A stretch of 43,861 nucleotides of DNA, from assembly GCA_033557685.1 (NCBI GenBank), contig JAWQRN010000059.1, positions 1 to 43,861 of the forward strand. The letters are read 5' to 3'. The notes beneath the pieces were generated by a model, which worked only from the letters and a program-made list of their open reading frames with translations, ran no database searches and was not told the DNA's origin. This document shows positions 20,993-31,500 of this stretch, piece after piece; the first letter of the stretch is position 1, and each line of letters starts with the position of its first letter. The position numbers and the translations under genes are program-made. This DNA is from Sperchopsis tessellata (taxonomy: Eukaryota > Arthropoda > Insecta > Coleoptera > Hydrophilidae).

Positions 20993-21274
20993 TATCCTCT
21001 ATTGCTACTCTCCTGATGAGGACATCGATGAACCTCAACTAGTGGTAACGCATTCGAAAAGGTGTATTCCGATGCACACCACAGACCTTTCCACCATTAC
21101 AAAGAGGGAGACTGAGTGTTGGTCACCACCCACACCCAGAGTGATGCCAACAGAGGGATAAGCAGGAAATTACACCCGAAGAGAAGTAGAGGTCCAGCCA
21201 GTTTTGGAAATGAGAAGAAGAGGTAGACCTAAGAAGACGCCCAATTGATTCCTTGTCGAGACTACCACGAAACC
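20993..21274 (+). pseudogene. Gypsy integrase and polyprotein C-terminal pieces
   Basis: GILYCYSPDEDIDEPQLVV (integrase N-terminal region) resumes at 20993. The zinc finger and DDE core are mostly deleted. Near 21160-21240 are RREVEVQPVLEMRRRGRPKK and a basic tail, which look like the extreme C-terminus of gypsy pol, with an AT-hook-like RRRGRPKK. The fragment ends at the polypurine tract. It is non-functional through deletion. Confidence 0.7.
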
Positions 21275-21286
21275 AGAGGAGGAGGG
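21275..21286 (+). promoter_or_regulatory. Polypurine tract of LTR element
   Basis: AGAGGAGGAGGG ends exactly where the 3' LTR begins (TGTAACA), the expected position for the plus-strand priming site of an LTR retrotransposon. Confidence 0.8.
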
Positions 21287-21494
21287 TGTAACAAACCGCC
21301 AGAGGGAGCAAAACACCCAAGCTTTCAGCTTGGAAGAAATAACAAAATTTTCAACAAGAGCACATGTATTTTTCAATGCTTTACATTATTTTTATTATTT
21401 TTGCTTACATTTACATTTTTATACTAAATATACTTTCTTTAATGAAGTGGAAGTTTTCTTTTATTACAAGAACCTTTAATTACGACTCATTACA
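21287..21494 (+). mobile_element. 3' LTR of gypsy-type element, 208 bp
   Basis: It starts TGTAACA after the polypurine tract and ends TCATTACA, giving short inverted ends TGTAA/TTACA. Its last 115 bp match 17200-17329, the truncated 5' LTR. It ends about 430 bp beyond the Spindly stop codon, on the 3' side of that minus-strand gene. Confidence 0.85.
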
Positions 21495-21834
21495 TTATCA
21501 TTTTCTTAGATAGACTTACCTTGTTCTTTTAGAAGACGTAATTCTTGTAGAAAAAAAGGGAGTAGCACCACGTACACTTCTCCTTAATAACAAAAAACCG
21601 ACTGCTTCTGCACTTCGGACTTGAGTCACCATGCTTACTAGTTTAATAATTACCCCGCGAGCTTCAGAGGCAACTACAATGAAATTATGAAAATATATGA
21701 TTCAAAGCGAATAGGTTGGAGATCGATTCCAAAATGGATATTTGTCCAAAAATAAAAACTTAAAAATACAAAGGATTACAACATTAAAGTCCAAAAATAT
21801 AGGATTACTACTATATGTAAAACATTTTATATTT

Positions 21835-21840
21835 TTTAAT
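21835..21840 (-). terminator. Candidate poly(A) signal for Spindly
   Basis: TTTAAT on the plus strand reads ATTAAA on the minus strand, about 86 nt downstream of the Spindly stop. ATTAAA is the commonest variant of AATAAA. Other AT-rich candidates nearby cannot be excluded. Confidence 0.35.
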
Positions 21841-21925
21841 TGTACTTAAATATTGTGTATTATATATTGTAAGTAAATATAAAAATCACAGTCTAAACTT
21901 CTCATACGTTACATTTGTATATAGT

Positions 21926-22505
21926 TTAGCAATCTTTCCTCTTATTAGGTATGAACATAGGTTTACACATAAGTACTTTTCCGCCTTTTCTTAGTGTAAC
22001 TTTTGAAGGTGTTGTTTTACCATCGCTAGTGTCATCAGAAAACGTAACCTTCTTTTGCAATTTATCAGATATTGGTTTTTTAATTTCCAAATTTTCTTTT
22101 TCATCAGTATACTCCTCTTTAGCTTCTCCTAATTTTAAGCTTGATTTAAGATTTAGCTCATCTTCCTCATCGGCATTGATATTGTTTTTATCACCATCAT
22201 TTAAATTTGCAGGTAATTGTGTTTCCTTTTTAGGCGGCAAAATTTTTGATATGTCAAATGGTTTAGCAAGTTTAAGTAAATTTAATTTTTTATCTTCAAG
22301 AACAGTTTTAGATTGAAATGTTTTAGAATCACTAGTTTTCATCATTTCAATAGAATCTTTAAGCAGTCCAATTTCTAATTTGTATTCTACAGCTGTTGCT
22401 CTCCAGCTTCTTAGCTCTGCATGTGCTTCACGTAATTGCGATGTAAGCATCATGTGAGATAATGCATGCTTATTTATATCTTCTCTGAGTTCTTCTATTT
22501 CCTTG
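21926..22505 (-). CDS. Spindly: Spindly exon 5 (last)
   Basis: 580 nt. The acceptor is TTTAATTCTAG. The exon opens KEIEELREDINKHALSHMM, then LREAHAELRSWRATAVEYK (end of the coiled coil). An acidic/lysine-rich disordered tail follows with KKVTFSDDTSDGKTTPSKV, ending MFIPNKRKDC and TAA at 21926-21928. The lone terminal cysteine is not a CaaX prenylation signal. Confidence 0.88.
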
Positions 22506-25500
22506 CTAGAATTAAATTTTAAGATTAGCTAAATACATATTTTTTTGTAACAGAGAAAAAATCCTACATAACATTAGTCTTAATGTAGCTACCTTTTTGT
22601 ACTTAGCATTTCTTCCACGAATTTTACCTCTTCACCACCAAAATTAGATCCTTCGTATTTTATTGGGTTGTGTTTTAACTCATTTTTATAGCTTTCTAAA
22701 AGGTCCTCTAATGTTTGTATACGATTGCTAGAAAAATAATTATTCAATACACTTTGATTAGAAAACTGTTTGCTGCAATAGCATAAAATTGATAATATAC
22801 AAAAAGTACATAGAATTAAACAACTCCAATATACATGAAATATATTTTAAACTGTCTCTCACCAGATATTTTTTGTTAGCACAATCTCTATATAATGGAT
22901 TCTGATGCAAAGAATATAATTTAGGGTATATTTTTAGAAATTTTTCATTAAAATCAAAGGAAATTTCAAAGTGTAGATATGCTATTTAAATGTTCCATTT
23001 AATATATTTATAGCATTGAAACGTAAACGTATAATAAATATCCACATACATTAGGTACAAATTTAAAGGATGGATGATGAATTCCTCGATATGTCAATTG
23101 ACGTAGGTCATTAACTACGACGTTTTGATCTAGTTCGAAGAGCCTACTAGATTCAAGCAGAGATTGTTAACTTTTTTCTTAAATTGACACCTATGCATAT
23201 TTTAGTCAATTCTGAATAAGAGTATACTATCACCAAACAGTAGTAAACAAATGTTGTAAAATTACTCGTTCAACTAGCAATTTCACAATTTCTTTTTAAA
23301 AGTTTGTTTTGAATAAATTTGATTAATAGCAACTTTAACTAGTAATGAATAATCCATGGTAAATTTGGCCGAAGCCAAATATCTACAATAGTAGACTTAT
23401 TTTTATTATGACTTGATTCTCATGGTTTTTTATATCCGGGTAAGCAGTTTGTATTAATATTATTATTTCTACAACAGTAGGTGGCTATTGCTGCTGTGAA
23501 TTTTATAATTTATTTTTGAAGATGCACAAAAACATCACAAATAATGGATCAAGCAAGTGTTTGTATATTCCAGAACTTTCAGCTGATTTTTAAAGCTATT
23601 TATGCTTGTTGCTGTAACAGTTTCATTACGTAGGTTACTCCATAAATAAACTACTCTGTTAGAAAGTTCTATCGTACCAATTTGGCACACTTTTCCTTGC
23701 TTAGTTTCTTTGTATGAACTGAGGTTTTTTGATTTTGAATTAAGCGGAAAATTGTAAGATCCGTTGTATAATAATAAAAAAGAATCTTGAATGTCTTTAT
23801 TAAATCCCCTTCTTTTCTTCTGTTCCTGAGTGTTGGCAGGTTGAATTGAAGCTATCCTTCTTCATAAGGAAGATGTTTAAATTCAGGTGACATCGTGGTT
23901 ACTCTTCGTTGCACCTTTTCGAGCAGTTCTATATACTTTGCATTGTAAGGATTCCAAACACTATTAGTATATTCCAGAATTGGTCTTATATAAAATTTGT
24001 ACAGCCTCAAAATAATCTGGGAACATTTCTTTATAAATGCTCTCTTCACTAGATATGTCACAGAGTTCACCCTCTTTAAAAGCTTCGGTATGTGAGTCTC
24101 CCAATTAAGACTCGTTGAAATGTACACTCCTAGGTCCCCTTGTTCGTGAACCTTTAAAGGGTTATGTTGTTAAGACAGAGTTGGTGTCTGGGATTATGTG
24201 CTTCCATGTGGAGAACTGTACATTTGTCCTCTTTCAGAGCATAGTCAGTAGAAAAGGGATTGGCAAAAATCTTAGCAACTTCAGCGGAAAAGGCATATCA
24301 GATTTAATGACACAAGGAAGATCAGCAATATAAACGAGAAAAAGCAGTGGGCCCAGTTCAGAGTCCTGTAGAACACTATTATACAGTTTGTATTATTCTG
24401 AGTATTAGTTGTTAACTCAGTACAGTGCCTTTAAAATGATGAAATCCATGACAGAAGGCTACTCCGCACATCATGGTGCTTCAACTTCATGAGCAGTCCT
24501 GTCAAATGTTTTCTCGAAATCAAAGTACAAAACATCAGTTGGAATCCTTTCGTCGTAAGCCCTTGACCATACAAAAGATAAGGTAGCGCACTACTGATTT
24601 TCCTGACAGAAATCCATGTTGAGCGTTTGGAATCACGCCATTTGATAAAAAGAATGCTGTTAGTTCCTTGGCGATCATTTTCTCCATACATTTACATGTA
24701 TTGCAAGTGAAACTTACAGGCCTATATTTAACTTTTCAGGTGTAAATTTGATTTCATCTATCCTATTAATTGTCCTAGTATTCCCTGAGAGAGCAGGCAT
24801 GTTATCTCGAACTTCTTTAGTAAATATCTTACTAAATTGGATGGACTTTAAGCTCATCTATTTTTGTAATAATAGAGTTAACATTGCTGTACATATATGT
24901 AACATCAGTTAGATGCAGTGATGTATATGTCAAGGGATATTCATAATTAATATATATATTGTTACAAAACTACTGCTGACTCTCTATGCCACTGAGCTCA
25001 ACACTTGAATACATGAGTATGGGAAATTCGAACTGAATCTACAAGAATTAATTTGAGACGCTCCCGAATTCGAAAGCCCAGAGCCGCTTCAACATTTCCA
25101 GAAGGGATTTCAGCAGCATATATAAGCCGCATATATAAACTGCCATAAATATTGTAATCTATTGTTGCTATAAATGCTGTAATTTATTGTTATGTAATAG
25201 TAAACTACTCACATTAAAAAATAAGTACACTTTAAAATGTTTGAATTGCTATTTGTGAACTCATAAAAACGTTACAGTAATTAATTATTTTTAATAAATG
25301 CCTTGAATTAGTTCCACTAGGCTCATTTGAACCCCATACTGTCTTAAAATATTCCAAATAGCCACCTATTCAAAATGACATACGCTTTCTCTAGATCAAT
25401 ATCACTTCTTTTTACTACCATACATTATCAATTATCTGACGATAAGTAAAAATTTGATCTATACATCCTGCTAGGCATAAAACCACACTGTGTATCCCAA

Positions 25501-28500
25501 ATCTTTTCCTTTGTAACGCTATGCACTTTCTCTATTACTACTTCCCCAAAACACTTTTCATAGAATGCTCAACAGGCTTATCGCTCTCTAATTCTTGCAA
25601 TCAAACTTGTCACCCTTTGAGTTATACAAAGATAAATTTCACATTTATTTAAATGTATGTACCTCTCAATTGTTCACTCCTAATTCTGACAGACTTTCAG
25701 GAAATTTTTCTGCTTTTATCCATTAATGTTGTTTTATGTTAAGCTTGGCTCTAATAAGGGTGGGATTATTTTAGTTTAAATTTGTGTTACTCTAATTCAG
25801 GTAATTTATTTAAATTGCTGGTATGCAACACCTGGTTGATAGAACACAATATAAAATGGTATACTCAATTTTTGTGATAGATTTTTCGACCTTTGGTCTT
25901 CTGGCATTTCTTGTTGAGTTCCAAAAGAGAACCCTCTGATAGTTGAACACAAAAATCAGTTATCTCTACTGATTGACCTAATATAAATGTTCTGAATGAT
26001 AAAAAACAATTAATTCCCAACAACCAAGAAGTTTAATTATCCATTACTTTACCAGCACTGACTGTTTCCCGGTTTATGATGTCGAACACGCATGTAGGTC
26101 TTTCTATGGTATTCTAATAACTTTTTCATAAATGTACCTCTCTTTGTTCTTTTAGCAGAAATCTTTTCCTCCTTAGTATTTACTTCCACAAATAAATATG
26201 TCAATCATCGCTCCTCTCGATACTGAAATTTCAAATTTTAGTGACTACTTGGTGAGCTAAGAAATGATATCTCTATTGCCTTTGCTCATTCCATGAGAGA
26301 TGCTCAGGATAATTTGTAGCCTAACCCTCAAAAATGTTTGAATTATATTAACATAAAGAGGTGTACACACTCTTTGTCTTCAATTATGCATTTAGGTGAA
26401 GTCTACTGCTCAGGTCTTCACAAGATAATCAGTGGCTTGGCTAATTTGTTGCACCACCTCATAACTTATTTCTTCTTTGTATGTTTAATCCATTCTGGAT
26501 TTTAGCGATCATCATGGTGACTTGGATCTTATCCACTGCATTTCAGAACAGTTGCAGTGAGGTCATTCCAAAACACTGGCGCAGATTTTTAAGCCACGAT
26601 ATTCGTCTTCTTCTCGGGCTTCTTCTTCCCAGCACCTTTCCTTCCAGAATAAGTTGGAGTATTCTGTATCTCTCCTTATGCCACATAACGTGCACGAAGT
26701 ATTCCAGTTTCCTGACCTTGACTGCAATTAATATTTCCCGTTCCTTTCCCATTCTCTGTAATATCTCCTCAATGCTCATGTAATTTGTCCATGACACTTT
26801 GAAGATGTGCCGATATGTCCATAGCTCGAAGGCTTCTAGTTTTCATTCAGTTTCTTTTGATAGTGTCCAGGATTCAACACCGTGAAATAGAGTTGAGAAA
26901 ACATAGCTCACAGCATTTTTATCTTCAGTTGCAAGGTCAAGTTCAGACTGGTGAACACCTTTCTCATCTGAATGAAAGCGGCTCTTGCTCTTTCTATTTG
27001 GCATTTTATTGCGACAGAGTGATTCCATACTGTATTTATACAGGTACCTAGATATGGATGTTTGTCCACTTGATCAATTCGTGTGTTGTTAAGAAGCAGA
27101 GTTTCTATTGTTGGGTTATTTTTACTGATAACCATATATTTTGTTTTATCTAAGTTCAGATTGATTCCTTACTGTGTTGGTGAATGCACACACCCCTACC
27201 GCATACCTCTGCGAATTTGGATTTGTTCGGTGTTTTGGTCTTCAACTCATACTTCTGCTGTTTGTTGCCAGTAGAGATTTGCTATAATACGTATGTTTTT
27301 GTCGTCAACTCCAGTTTTCTTCAGTACCTTAAGTAGTTCCTCGTGGTTTACCCGATCAAACGCTTTACTGAAGTATATAAAGAAGAGGTGTACATCACAG
27401 TTAACATCCCTGCATCTCTGAATTAAGACATTTAGAGCAAAGAGTGCGTCTCTTTGATGTGTTGCTTGCATTGCTGGTATATTTGGGAGTGAATAATATT
27501 AAGAAATATATTAGGGGTGTGACTCATGCTTATAGTTCGATACTTGTCACATTGCATTGATGTTGGCTTTTTAGGAACAGTGACATTCTTCAGGTATTTT
27601 TCTCGCATCATGCACCACACTATACATGAGGGTTAGAGCAGTTTTTTGCTGAATTTTTAACCTCCTCCTTTGTAATTTGAGGTCCATTATAGGCATTATT
27701 CCACTTACTGAGTGTGTGTTTTTCTCATATAGTGGTGATATTGTCACTGGTCCTACCCTTCTTCTTTGTAATGTTGATTTTTCTCTTAACGTAAGAGTGA
27801 TCGTTCATGAGGCCCTGATTTTGTCCCAAACCTGGTGGTTAGGTGTTATACTGTGCCACTGTCATATATTTATTTTTAAACTTACTTTCAAAGCCATATG
27901 TTTTCACAATACATAGTTAGTTCCGATAAAACTTATATTCAAGCCAGACCTTGTGGATGATATTATAAATAAGTGTCTCATTTCTGTCCTAAGCAAAATA
28001 TCAAAACTTATAAAAGGATTTACTTACTAGTATATTTACTCCTTTGTTCAAATAAGGTTGTCCATTCAAACAACATGATTTCATGAAAGGTTTATCTACA
28101 ACTGTGACTTTAAAAATTTTTTCACTTTTGAGCGCCTTTTATATGATAGAATTTATTATCGACCACCAACTAGAGTTTCTAGTTCTTCATATGTTTCACA
28201 ACCCCCTGACAAGGGCCCTTTTTTGCAGGTTACAACACCCAGTTTTATTTGGAGTTTTCATCCTTCGAAAAAATCATACACTTGTTTTGATAAAACTTGC
28301 AGAGTTTAACATCTCAGATCCATTATTACACCTTCTTAGTTTATATTATAAAACCCCACACCAGCTCTTGCCTCTAAACACACACCAGAGTACAGCAACA
28401 CATGTTCCTCACCAATTTCAACACATCCATATCCCTTCTTCTTTGTTTCTGTTATAGTTACATACTCCAATCTATATTTCACAATCTCGTGTACCAGTTC

Positions 28501-31500
28501 TTCTTCATTTTCTTTTAGCCCTCATACCTTAATTCTGCCTTATTCATCATCTGTTTGAGTGCCAGCTGAATACCTATTCATTAATTTTTCTTTTTTCTCT
28601 TTAAACCTCAGCTGTTTTATTAATTTCTTGCTGTATATCTCTCTCCTTGTGAGTTCGATCATGGTCAATAAATACTCCTGTTTCCCATAACTTATTTTTA
28701 TTTTGCAAGACATGCGTTTCCTGCCCATGGTTTCATCTTCACTATAGCAATTCTCTCTCTTTGTTAGGGTGTTTTATTCAGATAATAGTCTTAGTTTTAG
28801 TTTTAAAATTAAGTTTGTTTTTGAAAAAATCTGTTTTTCTGCAAATTGATCATCCATTTCCAAACCTCTTATTACTATGTTGCACTTTCCTTTCTCCTTT
28901 TCCTGGATTTCTGACCGCTCCTGCAGTTTTTGTATTCTCTTCACTAATAGGTTATCCTCTGTATCCCATACTTCCTGTTTTCTCTTCAACTCCTCTTATA
29001 GCACTAAGAATATTTTTCTGATTGTATCCCTAACTTCTCTATTTTCCTTAGTATTTGCTCAATTTCACTAATTTTGTTCTGTTTGTTTTTCAACTACGGT
29101 GGTCCTGTTCAGTCAGTTCCCTCAACTTCATCTCCATATTTTGACGATGTAATGACCAACTTGCTGCTCATAGAAACTTCATTCCCATCCTCCCGACTGT
29201 TTTCCAACATATCTCTTTCTCTTTAATCGATATCGCCCATGTGTGCTACCGCCACTGTTTACCATAACCCTAGGACTAGGTCGGCAAATTTCATCGCTAG
29301 TCGGCATTCCAATATCAGCACCACGTGGTTGATTAAATTTTTTGTCTCTTTATTTCTTAAAGCTATAACAGTATGTGACCAACTACAACATGTGTATTTT
29401 ATAAGAGTGGTAGGAGTTACCCTTGCTAACCTCAATACTAATTATTAATATAAATAACATTTCAGACACTCTACATATCTTGCCTTTACATATGGAGCTA
29501 GTACAGAATATCTAGAAGGTAGTTCTAATATGCGTTCTAGTAGTACTACCCGCCGCCGTAAGGCATATAAACCGTCGATGCGGTTGAGACATTCTCATTT
29601 TCGCTGTTTACATCCGTGAGGTTTCATCATCAACATTCATAATAATCTTTAATAGCTAGTTGCAAATAGGCAATAAAATTTAAATCATTTACCTTCTATA
29701 TTAATTCCGCTTTATAATTTAAGCATTTTGTTAAGTTATGTAATTGTTTACAATTCACCTAAATTTATTTGTACTTTCCCTATAGTAGTCTGCCATACGA
29801 TTTATGTACTTTTTCTTTGCTTTAATAACATTTAATGATCTCCCTTTGCATTTTTGTTATACATGGAATTGCTTTTATATATTTGTCTCAACTTGTAACA
29901 TCTGCTTTGTGTTTTATGTGTCCTTTTTATAACTCTCTTTTACTTCTCATCTACTATTTTTCTCCTCTTAGTATCTAATGTTTTTGTTGTTTGTATACTT
30001 TCATAGCTGTACATATAAATATATTTTATTTTATTATTTAACATACCCTGCTTTTCTGGTATTATTTTATTAATTCTTTAACCATTTAAACTCCTTACTG
30101 GGTTCCAAATCATTTCATTTCTGTCTTCCTTCTTTTTGAACGATGTTACAGAATATCACCCTCTTGCCTCTCTTTCAAGAAGTAGCTAAGAGGTTTTGGC
30201 TATACAGATGTTCCGGTTCTCTCATAAAAGAATCTTCCAGATATACCACTGCACGTCCTGTTCGTTGGTACATCAAAGATCTGAATATAAACACATGAAC
30301 AAACTATATATACACTTTCTACTGAGGAGTGCAGTCAGTGAGATGAACAAAGACGAAACTGACGAATAGCGTAATAGTATATTATAATACAAGAGTTGTA
30401 AGAAGCATATTAAATGCGAGTGGAAAAAGTGTAATACCACGTGTACATTCTTTTACATTTCTAGGATCAGATATAATAACTAAATTTTCTAGAAAACTTA
30501 ATTCTGTTAACATATTTTTATGCTTGTTAAATATCAAACTAATTATTTTGTCAGATACCTAAGGTAATTGTACTGATAAACTGAACTTCTCCTATAATTG
30601 TTAAGTAATATTTATATTTAACAGTTTTTCTATTCATCATGTAACAGTGTTTATAATGACATATTTATGTAATATTAAGATCGTTTGTAGTTGACAAGTT
30701 ACTTATACAGGGGTAGAAAAAGAATTATTTTGGGCAATACGCAAGCGTACAATCAAAACATAGTTGCCGATTCACTTGGAAATGGTTATTCCCACAGCAA
30801 ACAAACAAAAAAGGAGTTGCAAATATGTATTGTGTTTCATACAGAACTGACAAATATAGCCAGCATTGGTTTAAATATTAGATCATAGAAATTACTACCA
30901 AATAGAAGTGTCAATCGATCTTTTGCGACTTAGTATCTTTCTAAGCTAAATAAGTCTTATTGCACAATTTTTTCCAAAGTAGCCCCATTTCCTTCAAAAT
31001 GAACATTTGCTTTTAAATGTAACCTCCATAATAAATCTATATTTCGGATTTTTTCTGTACACATTCACGACCATATTGTGTACATTTTAATAATAAAAAA
31101 TATCAATACATATTTTATCGTCAGGTTTTATGGGAGATAACCGTGGGTTGGCTTTTGATTTTTCCGACATTTCGTCCACCATTGCAAGGGACATTATCAA
31201 GACCTGTAGCTCTTAAAAGTGCTAATTATAGATTGCCATGTAGTTCTGAAGAAGTGCTAGATGTAGGTGCCGACCAGCTCTAAAAAGTGCTATATAATAA
31301 TAGAATAACATGCAACTCTCACAAGTGCTAGTCAAGAAATAAATGGATTTTCGTAGTTTACTGACATATATATATGGCATGGTCGGGCGCCAATAAGAAA
31401 CCTTCTTAATACAATACGTGAATTTCTTAGCGATTGAGGTGCGCCGCTAGGCTATTGGCCGGCAGGATCGCGGTGGGGCGTAACCGTATCGGGATTTTGT

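Noticed and set aside
21951..22316. 121-codon plus-strand ORF
   Set aside because: Antisense shadow of Spindly exon 5.
23360..23385. Short hairpin ATTTGGC-CGAA-GCCAAAT
   Set aside because: A 7-bp stem in intronic AT-rich DNA, with no conservation or context. Not a terminator or RNA gene that can be supported.
28083..28457. 124-codon plus-strand ORF
   Set aside because: Antisense of the LINE endonuclease region, which carries the recognisable motifs (ETKKKGYG, YSGV).
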